Below are positions 37,848 to 46,917 of a stretch of DNA of 64,000 nt, piece after piece. This DNA comes from Ga0077530 sp046293075 (lineage in GTDB: Bacteria > Pseudomonadota > Alphaproteobacteria > Rhizobiales > Hyphomicrobiaceae). The notes below the pieces were generated by a model. That model was not told the DNA's origin. It did no database searches and saw only the letters and a list, made by a program, of their open reading frames with translations. Numbering within the stretch: position 1 is the stretch's first letter; each line of letters opens with the position of its first letter. Where the stretch lies: assembly GCA_046293075.1 (NCBI GenBank), contig JBKBPL010000002.1:1-64000 (forward strand), read 5' to 3'. Both the position numbers and the translations under genes were made by a program.

Positions 37848-37859
37848 GGCACGACTGAT

Positions 37860-38810
37860 TTGAAAACCGATACAGTCACGGACATCGGCAGATGCGAAAC
37901 GGTGCGCGATGCGCTGAAGACCGCGACGGCGCATCTTGCTGCTGCCGGTGTGCCCGAAGCCCCCGTGGATTCACGTCATCTCGTTGCGCACGCGCTTGGC
38001 TTGCAGCGGGCGGCGCTCCTGCGCGCCCCTGAGACCCCGCTTGATGCAGGGGCCCGCGCCCGGCTCGCCGATGTCCTCGTTCGCCGTGTCGCGCGCGAGC
38101 CCGTGTCGCGGATTGTCGGAGAGCGGGAGTTCCACGGGCTCACCCTCACGCTTGGCGCAGAGACGCTCGACCCCCGTCCCGATACTGAAACGGTCGTGGC
38201 GGTCGCCCTGGCGCTGGCCTCCGACATCCGGGCGCGGTGTGGTGGCCCTCTGAAGATCCTCGATCTTGGTACCGGCACCGGTGCCATCGTTCTCGCATTG
38301 CTCGCCGCATTGCCGGATGCAGCAGCGGTCGCGACGGACGTCAGCACGTCCGCCCTCGAGATCGCGCGCCGCAATGCGGAACGCCATGGCATGGCGGATC
38401 GTGTCCGCTTCATCCGGTCCTGCTGGCTTGAAGATGTTGCCGGCCGCTACCATATCCTGGTCGCAAACCCGCCCTACATTCCGAGCGAAGAAATCTCGGC
38501 CCTGGCCCCCGAGGTGGCGGAGTGGGAGCCGCGGGTGGCGCTAGATGGTGGCCCTGATGGCCTCGATGCCTACCGCGCGATCCTGAGTGATGTGGCGCGG
38601 GTGCTGGAGCCCGAGGGATGGGCCGTATTCGAGGTCGGTCACGATCAGGCTGTTGAGGTGGCCGCGTTGGCCGTAAACCATGGCCTCGTGCCAGCGCCGC
38701 TCGAATGGCCGCTGCTCCGGGACCTTGGTGGCAACACCCGCTGTGTTGCGCTTGCCACATCTGGTCGCGACTCGAAAATAGCTCTTGGAATCGGGGCGCA
38801 AGGAGTCTAG
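37860..38810 (+). CDS. prmC: Release-factor glutamine methyltransferase PrmC
   Basis: 316 residues: a helical N-terminal domain that holds the release factor and a Rossmann methyltransferase domain with LDLGTGTGAIVLALLAALPD for S-adenosylmethionine and the NPPY motif (VANPPYIPSEEI) that positions Gln. It N5-methylates the GGQ Gln of RF1 and RF2. The start appears to be TTG at 37860 with a weak GAGGC upstream; GTG 37902 is an alternative. Conserved operon with prfA. Confidence 0.92.
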   Translation: MKTDTVTDIGRCETVRDALKTATAHLAAAGVPEAPVDSRHLVAHALGLQRAALLRAPETPLDAGARARLADVLVRRVAREPVSRIVGEREFHGLTLTLGAETLDPRPDTETVVAVALALASDIRARCGGPLKILDLGTGTGAIVLALLAALPDAAAVATDVSTSALEIARRNAERHGMADRVRFIRSCWLEDVAGRYHILVANPPYIPSEEISALAPEVAEWEPRVALDGGPDGLDAYRAILSDVARVLEPEGWAVFEVGHDQAVEVAALAVNHGLVPAPLEWPLLRDLGGNTRCVALATSGRDSKIALGIGAQGV

Positions 38811-39186
38811 CTTACGGCCTAGGCAAAGCGTGTGGCGCGTCTGATCCAAGTCGGTTTTGAGCCGAAGGCAGGAAGACGGGCCCAGCTGGTGAGGGGCAGA
38901 GATTGGTGCGTTTGCGCCAAAGGCTGCCAGGTCCACCTGAACTCCGTGATCGAGACGTGTGTCGCACCTTGGGACCATGGGTCGGGGGCGGTGCGTAGAG
39001 GATCACAGGGACATCTCTGATGTAGGTCGGTGTGGTGCGGGCCTCGTTGCTTGTTGCCGTGACGGCGTGACAGTTGGTCATGCGTCATGGGCCACCGTAA
39101 TGAGCCTGCTCGAATTGGAGCCACGATTTGGTTGGCTCCGGCGTGCCTGAGCACGCAAGAAGCCTTCGAGGAAAGAACGGGAGCCT
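38811..39186. other. 376-bp gap upstream of the DUF4167 gene
   Basis: No open frame here has coding character. The last 70 bp contain two adjacent perfect hairpins (39117-39156) just before the DUF4167 ribosome-binding region. Otherwise nothing was recognised. Confidence 0.5.
39117..39156 (+). promoter_or_regulatory. Tandem hairpins in the leader of the DUF4167 gene
   Basis: Hairpin 1 is GGAGCCA (39117-39123) with TGGCTCC (39133-39139) and a 9-base loop. Hairpin 2 is GCGTGC-CTGA-GCACGC (39141-39156). They are one base apart and end 30 bases before the ATG, so they could act in the mRNA leader. No T-run follows. Confidence 0.4.
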
Positions 39187-40077
39187 ATGAGGCAGGGTCA
39201 GCAGCATCGCCGCGGGCGTAGCCGCGGCAGCAGCGGTGGCAATGGCAGCCACGCTCATCATCACCGCAAAGGGCAAAACCCGCTCGCGCGTAGTTTTGAG
39301 TCGAACGGCCCAGACGTAAAGGTCAGGGGCACGGCAGCAGACATCGCAGCGAAGTACATCGCCCTCGCCCGGGACGCACAGTCCTCGGGCGATCCCGTCC
39401 TCGCTGAAAACTATCTCCAGCACGCCGAACACTACAATCGCATGATCATCGCCTACCGCGAGCAGCAGATGCAGCAGAGCGGCGATGTAGCTAACGGCAG
39501 TGGCCACCGTCATCGCCACCTCCAGACCGCGGACCTCGGTGAGGCGGGCGAGGAAAGCGAGGGTGAGACCACCGATCCGGGCATGGCGGAGCAGCCCGCC
39601 ATTCCGCCCTTCGCGCGGCATCCGGGGCAGGAACTCCAGCCCCAGCCCCAGCCGCAGCCGCGCCACGAGAACGGACGCCACGATGAGCGCCGCGACGACC
39701 GGCGCCAGCATGGCCGCCAGCAGGAGCATCGCGCAGAGCATCGGCATGACCGCGGCGAGTCGCCGCGGTTTCGCGATCGCCGTTTCGAGCGTCCCGAGCG
39801 GCCCGAGTACCGCAGTGAGCGTGTCGAACGCAGCGAGGGCAGCGATGAGCCGCGCCAGGCCCGAGAGGCAGTGCCTGGCGAGCAGCCGCAGCCCGTTGTC
39901 GAAGCCGGCGAGGCGGCCCCCCGTGAGCACGCGCCGGCGCGCCGGCGCGAGCGCTTCGATATGATGAAGGACCAGCCGGAGTTCCTGCGCCGCCCCGTGC
40001 GCCGGCCGCGCCGCGAGGATGCAGCAGACGCTGAGGACCAGGGCGGCGGCAGCGCCGAGGAGAAACCCGGCGTATAG
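39187..40077 (+). CDS. DUF4167 domain-containing protein
   Basis: 296 residues. The conserved domain is at the N-terminus: an Arg/Gly/His-rich start (RRGRSRGSSGG) followed by VRGTAADIAAKYIALARDAQ and VLAENYLQHAEHYNRM. The rest is low complexity with PQPQPQPR and many Arg/Glu/His residues, likely disordered. The composition suggests RNA binding, but the function is unknown. Presence just after prmC is a conserved arrangement in Hyphomicrobiales. Confidence 0.9.
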   Translation: MRQGQQHRRGRSRGSSGGNGSHAHHHRKGQNPLARSFESNGPDVKVRGTAADIAAKYIALARDAQSSGDPVLAENYLQHAEHYNRMIIAYREQQMQQSGDVANGSGHRHRHLQTADLGEAGEESEGETTDPGMAEQPAIPPFARHPGQELQPQPQPQPRHENGRHDERRDDRRQHGRQQEHRAEHRHDRGESPRFRDRRFERPERPEYRSERVERSEGSDEPRQAREAVPGEQPQPVVEAGEAAPREHAPARRRERFDMMKDQPEFLRRPVRRPRREDAADAEDQGGGSAEEKPGV

Positions 40078-40293
40078 CGCCCCGGCCGCGCGCTGAAACC
40101 GGCTCCGAGCCTTGGGCGCCTTTGATCGCGGGCGCTTCCGCGGTGGGTGGTGCCGCGGGGCCTCGCGAACCATATCTTTCCTGGTTCAAGTAAGGTTCTT
40201 CAGCGGGCCAGTTGATCGGCAGCCGCAGACCCCCTACAAAGCGCGCTGAGGCATTTAGCCTTCTTCGGCGGTGATGGTGGGGGAAACCGCGGA

Positions 40294-41586
40294 ATGAACG
40301 ATGCTTTGCCGGATGTGCTCGATAGCCATCGGCTCAGCCGGCCAGCCCGCACGGCTGCGGCGCCCCGGCGCCTGTCGCTCCAGAAGCACCTGTGCATTCT
40401 ACTCGTCGCGGCGGGCGCATTCGCCCTCTATTCGTACTCGGCCCACACGCTCCACGCGCGACAGGCGCCGCAATACTTCGGCGCTGACAACTGTTGGTAC
40501 GTCAAGCTCGCTCACGGCGAGGTTGTTGACCGCATTGCGCGGTTTCATCCGACGACGATCGCTATCGCGCTCGCGTGGATGAAGGCCCTAAGCCCCCTTG
40601 CGGCTCTGGTTTCTCCACAGATTTTGCTGAGCCTCATGTTCGCCGCCATCGGCGCAATGGGAAGCTGGGCTGCGACCTGGGCCTTCGCGGCGGTACTTCC
40701 GTTCCGTGAGGCGCTGCTCTGGGGGGGCATCTATTCAGTTTCGTTCGGGGTCTGGTTCTTCGCCAGCGTCGAAGAGTCCAAGATCCTGTCGGCGACCATG
40801 GCGGCGATCTACATCGGCGGATATCTGCATCTGCGCCAACGCTGGACCCGCCACGGTGCCGCCCTCTTAACAATCGTGCTGCTCCTGGCCTGTCTCAACG
40901 AGATCGCTCTCGGCGCACTGATCGTGGTGCCGCTGATCGACACCATGCTGCGCAAGGGATGGAACTGGCGGCACTATCCATGGATGGCCCTGCACGCGAC
41001 AGCCGGCGTCATCGCTTTGCTGCTCCTGGAATTCGTCGTCAACGGCTTGGTGATTGCGCGGGACCATGATCCGGAGGGTTCCTCGCACCTTGTGCTGTTC
41101 TTCCATTATTTCGCGAAGGCGGACCACAGTCTGGCGAGCCTTTATGCCTTCCTGCTCAACTGGCTATCCTTCAATCTCGTAGCGCCGACACCGAATGCTC
41201 CCCATTACTTCGGCGGTGATCCGACCTTTGGGGCCTACTTTGCCCCCTCCTTCATGGATTACTTCGGCGCCCCGGCGTCGGCCTCTGCAATTCTCATGAT
41301 CCTCGCCGCCGCGGCGCTTGCGCTGGGGGTAGGCTTGCGCGGTGAGCGTCCACGGGCGTTCAACGGCCTTGTGCCGGCTCTTGCGATGTTCAGTCTGCTT
41401 CGCGCCCTGTTCTTCTTCCTTTTCAATCCAGTCGAGCCACTGCTGTTCAGCCCCGCCGTTACCCTCGCCCATCTGCTCATCCTGGCCGGGCCAATATCGG
41501 TCGCGAATATTCCGCGAAAAGAGCTGTTTCTCGCGGGTCTCCTGATGCTGCTCATTGCGGCCAACAGCCGCTTCTTCGTCGGCTGA
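40294..41586 (+). CDS. Polytopic membrane protein of unknown function
   Basis: 430 residues with about ten hydrophobic segments. The first is near residue 35, followed by an extracytoplasmic loop with Asp and Trp residues (YFGADNCWYVKLAHGEVVDR). The layout of a first helix, an Asp-containing loop and many helices recalls GT-C glycosyltransferases, but no defining motif is seen. A second loop has NAPHYFGGDPTFGAYFAP. Base composition looks slightly less GC-rich than its neighbours. It stands alone, with 216 bp upstream and 168 bp downstream. Confidence 0.7.
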   Translation: MNDALPDVLDSHRLSRPARTAAAPRRLSLQKHLCILLVAAGAFALYSYSAHTLHARQAPQYFGADNCWYVKLAHGEVVDRIARFHPTTIAIALAWMKALSPLAALVSPQILLSLMFAAIGAMGSWAATWAFAAVLPFREALLWGGIYSVSFGVWFFASVEESKILSATMAAIYIGGYLHLRQRWTRHGAALLTIVLLLACLNEIALGALIVVPLIDTMLRKGWNWRHYPWMALHATAGVIALLLLEFVVNGLVIARDHDPEGSSHLVLFFHYFAKADHSLASLYAFLLNWLSFNLVAPTPNAPHYFGGDPTFGAYFAPSFMDYFGAPASASAILMILAAAALALGVGLRGERPRAFNGLVPALAMFSLLRALFFFLFNPVEPLLFSPAVTLAHLLILAGPISVANIPRKELFLAGLLMLLIAANSRFFVG

Positions 41587-41754
41587 AACCTGGCTTGGTC
41601 CTCGGTTGGGGGACACGGCCAGGCGCGCGGCTCGGATCGCGGCATCCGGACCTGCCGTATCGTCTGCAGAAGAACGTGACTGCCCTCGTCTTGCCGGCCG
41701 AATCATGCCTCTCCTGTTCCAAGGTGTCGCAACAAGTGGAGCCGTGAGGGTGCC

Positions 41755-42711
41755 ATGGCGGAGCAGACGAGCCTGCGGTCGAGCCGTGCCCGCAGCGGGG
41801 GCGGGATCGCGAAGCCGGCGCCGATCCCTCGGTCGCGCGCGGCGGCGCCCAGATCCAACTTCGACAAGAAGACGATTGCTCTCGTCTATGACTTCGACGG
41901 GACGCTCTCGCCGCGCCCGATGCAGGAGTACACATTCCTGCCCAAGATCGGCGAGGATCCGAAGGCATTCTGGCGCGAGGCCAACGCGATGGCGCGCGCG
42001 CAGGAAGCCGATCCGCTGATCACCTACATGCATCTCATGTACAAGAAGGCGAAGGCCCGCGGCGTGCGCATTGATCGCGCTGACCTCGTGGCGCTCGGTC
42101 GCGATGTCGAGCTCTTTCCCGGTGTCGAGGCGTGGTTTGGCGAGATCGCGGAGTACATCCGCATTCGTGCCGAGAGCCAAGGCGTGGTGCTGCGCCACTA
42201 CCTGATTTCCTCGGGCCTCGTCGAGATCATCGAAGGAACGCGGATCCGCCCGCACTTCCACAATGTCTTCGCCTCCGAGTACTGGTTCGAGGCCTACGAC
42301 CTTCCCTACCCGAAGCGCGTCATCACCGACACCGGCAAGACGCAGTATCTGTTCCGCATCAACAAGGGCGTCGAGCATCTGGGCCAGTCCATCAACGAGC
42401 ACATGCCCGAAGACGAGCGGCCCATTCCTTTCGCCAACATGATCTACTTCGGCGATGGTGATACCGACGTGCCGTCCATGGCGGTGACGCGCAAGAACGG
42501 CGGACACGCCATCGCCGTCCATCCGCCAGGCAAGTCGCGGGCGAAGTGCGTCGAGCTCTTTCGTGCTGGCCGCTGCGATTTCTTCGCACCAGCCGACTAT
42601 ACGCGCGGATCGGAGCTCTTCCGCCGGACGACGCTGCTCATCGATCGCATTCTTGCGAACATCCGCCTCGAGGAAGAGGCTTGGCGGCTGCGCCGCAGCA
42701 TCGGGTGTTAG
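41755..42711 (+). CDS. HAD family hydrolase (phosphoserine-phosphatase-like)
   Basis: A 318-residue HAD enzyme. An Arg/Ser/Ala-rich N-terminal extension of 38 residues precedes motif I LVYDFDGTLSPRPMQE. Motif II Ser is in LISSGLVEI, motif III Lys probably in TDTGKTQYLF, and motif IV is YFGDGDTDVPSM. The inserted cap is larger than in SerB. Substrate unknown. It is convergent with rfbD. Confidence 0.82.
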   Translation: MAEQTSLRSSRARSGGGIAKPAPIPRSRAAAPRSNFDKKTIALVYDFDGTLSPRPMQEYTFLPKIGEDPKAFWREANAMARAQEADPLITYMHLMYKKAKARGVRIDRADLVALGRDVELFPGVEAWFGEIAEYIRIRAESQGVVLRHYLISSGLVEIIEGTRIRPHFHNVFASEYWFEAYDLPYPKRVITDTGKTQYLFRINKGVEHLGQSINEHMPEDERPIPFANMIYFGDGDTDVPSMAVTRKNGGHAIAVHPPGKSRAKCVELFRAGRCDFFAPADYTRGSELFRRTTLLIDRILANIRLEEEAWRLRRSIGC

Positions 42712-42745
42712 ACGCAGATATGGCGCGCCGGGGGGGCTGATCTGG

Positions 42746-43648
42746 TCACACCTCGGCTGATGATGATGAGCCCTCCAGCCGCGCCACGCAGGCAGCAACT
42801 CCTTCCTGCCACGACGGCAGGTGGATACCGAACATTTCAGCCAGCTTGCTGCAGTCCAGTCGGGAGTTCGCAGGCCGCTTGGCCCGCGTGGGATATTCTG
42901 CGGTGGTGATAGGGACGACAGCCGCGCTCGCGCCCCCGCACGCCGCCGACACGCGCATGATCTCCTGGGCGAAGCCGCACCATGTAACCGCACCCGCACC
43001 AGCCGCGTGATACGTGCCCCATACGGACGACGGGGGGCCGGCCGTGACGGCGCGAGCAATGCCGAGGATCGCTTCGGCAAGATGCGGCGCGTAGGTCGGG
43101 TTGCCCGTCTGATCATTGACCACCCGCACCTCGGCCCGTTGGCGGGCGAGGCGGAGCATGTTGATCACGAAATTCGTCCCGAACGGGCTGTAGACCCAGG
43201 ATGTGCGCAGGATGATGTGGCGGGGGGCCGTCGCGCGCACAGCCTCTTCGCCAGCAAGCTTCGAGCGACCATAGGCGCTCAACGGGGCGGTTGCGTCGCC
43301 CTCGACATAGGGCCCAGGCTTGGTGCCGTCGAAGACCTGGTCGGTTGAAATGTGGATCAGCACCGCCCCCATGCGCGCGGCGGCCTCGGCGAGACGTTTC
43401 GGCCCTTCCGCATTGAGGGCTATCGCAGCTCCGGGCTCCACCTCTGCCTGGTCTACGGCCGTGTAGGCTGCGGCATTGACGATGACGTCCGGCTTGAAGT
43501 CGGCGAGCGTGCCAAGAACCGTGGCCGGCGCGGTGAGATCGAGCGCGGGCCGGCCCAGGGCAAAGGCCGTGACGTCCTCAGCAGATGGTGCCAGCTCGAT
43601 CATGGCCCGGGCGAGCTGGCCCTGGGCGCCGGCGATCAAGAGGCGCAT
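42746..43648 (-). CDS. rfbD: dTDP-4-dehydrorhamnose reductase
   Basis: A 300-residue extended SDR that reduces dTDP-4-keto-L-rhamnose, the last step to dTDP-L-rhamnose. The start MRLLIAGAQGQLARAM is the NAD(P)H loop, VNAAAYTAVDQAE is characteristic, the YxxxK site is in PLSAYGRSKLAGEE, and RTSWVYSPFGTNFV follows. The other rhamnose genes (rfbA/B/C) are not in the window. It starts 18 bp after the yqaA-like stop, so the two are likely co-transcribed. Confidence 0.92.
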   Translation of the reverse strand: MRLLIAGAQGQLARAMIELAPSAEDVTAFALGRPALDLTAPATVLGTLADFKPDVIVNAAAYTAVDQAEVEPGAAIALNAEGPKRLAEAAARMGAVLIHISTDQVFDGTKPGPYVEGDATAPLSAYGRSKLAGEEAVRATAPRHIILRTSWVYSPFGTNFVINMLRLARQRAEVRVVNDQTGNPTYAPHLAEAILGIARAVTAGPPSSVWGTYHAAGAGAVTWCGFAQEIMRVSAACGGASAAVVPITTAEYPTRAKRPANSRLDCSKLAEMFGIHLPSWQEGVAACVARLEGSSSSAEV

Positions 43649-43666
43649 GGCGTGCCCTCCCGCAGC

Positions 43667-44098
43667 CTACAGACCGAGCGCCAGTATAGCGTATCGGCCG
43701 CCCTTCCCGAGGGCAACGAGCGGCAGGAACCAGTGGAAAGGAACGCGAAGGACGCCGGCAATGAAGGTCAGCGGATCACCGACAACGGGCAGCCACGCAA
43801 GGAGCAGCGACCAGAGGCCCCAGCGCTGGAAGCGCATTGCTGCCGCATCGATGGCCTCCGGCGTGAAAGGGAACCAGCGCCGGTTCTCGAAGCGGCGCGC
43901 GTGCCGTCCCAGCCACCAGTTGAAGACCGACCCGGCGACATTGCCGATCGTTGCGGCCATGAGCACCGCCCAGGATGGGGCGAGCCCGGCCTTGATCTGG
44001 GCGGCCATGACCGCCTCCGAGGGCAGGACCAGCAGCGTCGCCGCGCCAAAGGCGGAGGCAAGCATGATGAGCAGCGGCCAGACGGCGTCGAAGGTCAT
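43667..44098 (-). CDS. YqaA family inner-membrane protein (DedA/SNARE-associated superfamily)
   Basis: 143 residues with about four membrane segments. VLPSEAVMAAQIKAG and GNVAGSVFNWWLGR are typical of the YqaA group, and WSLLLAWLPVVGDPLTFIAG is its conserved half-helix. DedA-superfamily proteins are implicated in lipid scrambling and envelope homeostasis. The ATG at 44098 matches family length; a longer in-frame start at 44173 adds an unlikely Arg/Cys-rich stretch. Confidence 0.85.
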   Translation of the reverse strand: MTFDAVWPLLIMLASAFGAATLLVLPSEAVMAAQIKAGLAPSWAVLMAATIGNVAGSVFNWWLGRHARRFENRRWFPFTPEAIDAAAMRFQRWGLWSLLLAWLPVVGDPLTFIAGVLRVPFHWFLPLVALGKGGRYAILALGL

Positions 44099-44251
44099 CT
44101 TCCCGTGATGCCCGTTGCGATTGGAAGCGCGCTCTGCATAGCAGGCTGCGGGCGGTCGCCGCCAGCACCCCATGGACGCAGCATCGTGGACGGCGTATCA
44201 GCCGGAAGAGCACGAGCCCTCATCCCCGACGGTCTTCCAAGGAGATCCCCC

Positions 44252-44980
44252 ATGAGCACGGACACTGCGGTCGATATGACGCTTGACGCGGGCGCGGTTG
44301 CGACGCTCTCCAAGATCACGACCGCCACGATTACGACGATCCTGCTCAAGAAGGGCCTGAGGAACACCTGGATGCGGGGCACCCGCCCGCTGCGTCCCGA
44401 TCAGCCGCGCCTCGTCGGGCGCGCGTTTACGCTGCGGTTCGTGCCCTGGCGCGAGGATCTCGCGACGCCCGAGTCCTGGTCCTCACCGATCTCGACCCGG
44501 GCAGCCATCGAAGCCATGCCGCCGGGCTGCATCGCGGTCGCCGATGCGATGGGGGAGACGGACGCCGGCATTTTCGGTGACATCCTCTGCGCGCGCATGG
44601 TCAAGCGAGGGGTGGCTGGGCTCGTGACGGATGGCGTGGTTCGTGACCTCGCCGGCGTGCTCGGCACCGGGCTGCCTGTCTGGTGCCAGGGTGGCGCGGC
44701 GCCGCCATCGGTGGCGCGGCTGACGTTCGTCGGCTGGCAGCAGCCGATCGCCTGCGGCGGGGTGGCCGTGTTCCCTGGCGACGTCGTGGTGGTCGACGCG
44801 GACGGCGCCGTGCTCATCCCGGCGGCACAGCTCGAGACCATCCTGAGAGAGGGTCCCGAGCAGGAGCGCATGGAAGGCTGGATCATGGAAGAGGTCGGCC
44901 GCGGCGTTCCGCTGCCGGGCCTCTATCCCATGAACGCCGAAACCAAGGCGCGCTACGACGCCACCCGCGGCAAGGGGTGA
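44252..44980 (+). CDS. RraA-like protein (ribonuclease-regulator/oxaloacetate-decarboxylase superfamily)
   Basis: A 242-residue RraA-fold protein. The core signature is GLVTDGVVRDLAGV, with Arg and Asp that bind pyruvate and metal in HMG/CHA aldolases of this superfamily. GDILCARMVKRGVAG comes before it, and FPGDVVVVDADGAVLIP after. Genome relatives are often called 4-carboxy-4-hydroxy-2-oxoadipate aldolase or dimethylmenaquinone methyltransferase, the second name being a known misannotation. AAGGAG lies before ATG 44252. Substrate unknown. Confidence 0.85.
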   Translation: MSTDTAVDMTLDAGAVATLSKITTATITTILLKKGLRNTWMRGTRPLRPDQPRLVGRAFTLRFVPWREDLATPESWSSPISTRAAIEAMPPGCIAVADAMGETDAGIFGDILCARMVKRGVAGLVTDGVVRDLAGVLGTGLPVWCQGGAAPPSVARLTFVGWQQPIACGGVAVFPGDVVVVDADGAVLIPAAQLETILREGPEQERMEGWIMEEVGRGVPLPGLYPMNAETKARYDATRGKG

Positions 44981-45193
44981 GGCCCGGCGGATCTACAGCC
45001 ATAAGTCGCTGAAATCCCGGCCGGATGCTCGTTTGGCGCGCATGGTGCTTGTAAAACCGGCGCCGGCCATCATATGCTTTTGCGTGCCGGTAGAATCTGC
45101 CGGCTGTCCGGGAAGGTATTCAGGCCCGGCAACACGGGACCACTTGGTCGCATGACCACAAGGGTCGGATGACGAAGGGATACTCACCAGACG

Positions 45194-45604
45194 ATGAGAA
45201 CCACGCCCGAGGGTGCTCGCGCGAGCACGCCTCCCACTGAGTTTGTGTCCGAACGACGCGACTCTGCTGCCCTGGTGGACCGGATCGTCCACTGGCTCGA
45301 CGACGCCAAAGCCGAGGACGTCGCCGTGATCGATCTCAAGGGCAAGACCTCGATCGGCGACTTCATGATCATTGCGACCGGACGCTCCGACCGCCATGTC
45401 AACGCGGTGGCCGAGCAGATCCTGCAGGCTCTCAGGGACGAGGGCCTCGCGCGCGTGCGCGTCGAAGGCCAGCCGCAGTGTGACTGGGTGCTGATTGACA
45501 CCGGCGATATCATTATTCACATCTTCCAGCCGGAGATCCGCGCCTTCTACAACCTGGAAAAGATGTGGTCGGCGGACCGCGGCGCGGAGCCGATCACGCA
45601 CTAG
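45194..45604 (+). CDS. rsfS: Ribosomal silencing factor RsfS
   Basis: 136 residues with the RsfS/Iojap domain: DAKAEDVAVIDLKGKTSIGD, FMIIATGRSDRHVNAVAEQI, and the end CDWVLIDTGDIIIHIFQPEI. RsfS binds ribosomal protein L14 and keeps the subunits apart during starvation. A promoter candidate is TTGTAA with TATGCT 18 bp later at 45049-45078. It is followed 44 bp later by rlmH, the usual partner. The obgE-proBA-nadD genes often found before it are absent. Confidence 0.93.
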   Translation: MRTTPEGARASTPPTEFVSERRDSAALVDRIVHWLDDAKAEDVAVIDLKGKTSIGDFMIIATGRSDRHVNAVAEQILQALRDEGLARVRVEGQPQCDWVLIDTGDIIIHIFQPEIRAFYNLEKMWSADRGAEPITH

Positions 45605-45648
45605 GCTGAGCGCGGGCCGGGCGCACGCCATTCTGCGGAGGGGCCGCC

Positions 45649-46131
45649 ATGCGCCTTGTCATCGCCGCGATTGGCCGCCTCAAGGATGAGGGCGAGCGGG
45701 CGCTCATCGCCCGCTACATGAAGCGTGTCGCGAGTGGGCGCGTGGTCGGCATCTCGCCGGTCATCATCCAAGAGCTTGCCGAAAGCCGCGCTGACGAAGC
45801 CAACGCGCGCCGGGCCGATGAGGCCGCGCGCCTGCTGTACGCGACGTCCGATTGTGACCTCAGGGTCGTGCTCGATGAACGCGGGGATATGATGTCGAGT
45901 GTGGCGTTCGCCCAGTATCTCGCGGCACGGCGGGACGATGGCGTGAAATCCGCCGCCTTCCTGATCGGCGGTCCCGACGGGCATCCGGCCGAGCTCATGG
46001 ACAGGGCCACGCACATGAGCCTGTCGCTCGGGCCGATGACGCTGCCGCACGGCCTCGCCCGTGTCGTGCTGATCGAGCAGGTCTACCGCGCGATCACGAT
46101 CCTCTCCGGCCACCCGTACCATCGCGCCTGA
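45649..46131 (+). CDS. rlmH: 23S rRNA (pseudouridine(1915)-N3)-methyltransferase RlmH
   Basis: A 160-residue SPOUT methyltransferase that modifies pseudouridine 1915 in helix 69 of 23S rRNA. Family motifs are at the start (MRLVIAAIGRLKDEGERALI), LDERGDMMSSVAFAQYL in the middle, and the knot residues FLIGGPDGHP plus LSLGPMTLPHGLARVVLIEQ at the end. GGAGG lies before the ATG. Conserved pair with rsfS. Confidence 0.95.
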   Translation: MRLVIAAIGRLKDEGERALIARYMKRVASGRVVGISPVIIQELAESRADEANARRADEAARLLYATSDCDLRVVLDERGDMMSSVAFAQYLAARRDDGVKSAAFLIGGPDGHPAELMDRATHMSLSLGPMTLPHGLARVVLIEQVYRAITILSGHPYHRA

Positions 46132-46917
46132 TCAGCCCGACGGCTGCTTGCGCTGCGCCCGCTCGGCCAGAAAGCCCTTCATGATCCGCTGCGGCTCGCC
46201 GGTCGCATACGCCTCCAGCGCATAGCGGATGCCGGCGGCGGTTGCCTCGTCGAATCCGGGCTGGCTCAGCGCGCGCAGACGCTCCTTGGTGAGCCGCATG
46301 GCGACGGGCGGCACCTTGAGCAGCTCCTCAGCGATCGCAATGGCCTTTGCAAGGACCTCATTCTCGGGCACGAGATGATCGACGAGGCCGATGGCGTGCG
46401 CACGCTCGCCGCTGACCAGGCCGCCCGAGAGAGACAGCTCGCGGTTGGGCCCGTGGCCGATGTAAAGGCTCATGAGATACGTGCCGACGATGCTGGCGAG
46501 GCCTGCACGGACCTCCGGCTGGCCGATCCGCGCGAGCGGATGTGTGACACGCACGTCGCAGCAGAGCCCGATCTGCATGCCGGCGCCGGCTGCAATGCCG
46601 TTGAATGCCGCCACCGCCGGCTTCGAGAGATCGCGCACGGATTGGTACATGGCCCGCATGGCGGTACCCCAGCCACGCACCTCGTCCATGGCGAGGTTGG
46701 CGGTTTCGTTTAGGTCCTGGCCGGCCGAGAAGGCCTTGCCGGCGCCCGTGATGACCACCGCGCCAACGGCCTCATCGGCCTCCGCGTCCTTCATCGTCGC
46801 GGTGAAGGCGGCGCGCAGCTCCGGGCTCACGGCATTGAGCACGGATGGGCGATTGAGCGTGACGATCAGCACGCGCCCGCGGCGCTCTGTGAGAACGAGA
46901 TCGGCGGCGGCGCTCAC
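46132..46917 (-). CDS. Enoyl-CoA hydratase/isomerase family protein
   Basis: A 261-residue crotonase-fold protein. The oxyanion-hole segments are ITGAGKAFSAGQDLNE and FNGIAAGAGMQIGLCCDV, and GQPEVRAGL has a Glu near the expected catalytic position. Activity could be hydratase or isomerase (PaaG-like). The GTG start at 46917 overlaps the stop of the VOC gene (GTGA), so the two are translationally coupled; the much longer open frame upstream is not coding. Confidence 0.9.
   Translation of the reverse strand: MSAAADLVLTERRGRVLIVTLNRPSVLNAVSPELRAAFTATMKDAEADEAVGAVVITGAGKAFSAGQDLNETANLAMDEVRGWGTAMRAMYQSVRDLSKPAVAAFNGIAAGAGMQIGLCCDVRVTHPLARIGQPEVRAGLASIVGTYLMSLYIGHGPNRELSLSGGLVSGERAHAIGLVDHLVPENEVLAKAIAIAEELLKVPPVAMRLTKERLRALSQPGFDEATAAGIRYALEAYATGEPQRIMKGFLAERAQRKQPSG

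Noticed and set aside
39085..40173. 362-codon minus-strand frame with hydrophobic stretches
   Set aside because: It is antisense to the DUF4167 gene, whose Arg/Glu/Gln-rich codons read as hydrophobic on the other strand. The plus frame has the recognised domain.
41164..43116. Long open frame of 650 codons on the minus strand
   Set aside because: It covers the membrane protein and HAD genes in antisense, is Arg-rich and has no domain; it is a by-product of high GC.
45194..46131. rsfS-rlmH without obgE/proBA/nadD as a notable deletion
   Set aside because: Partial conservation of this cluster is common, so it is not evidence of rearrangement.
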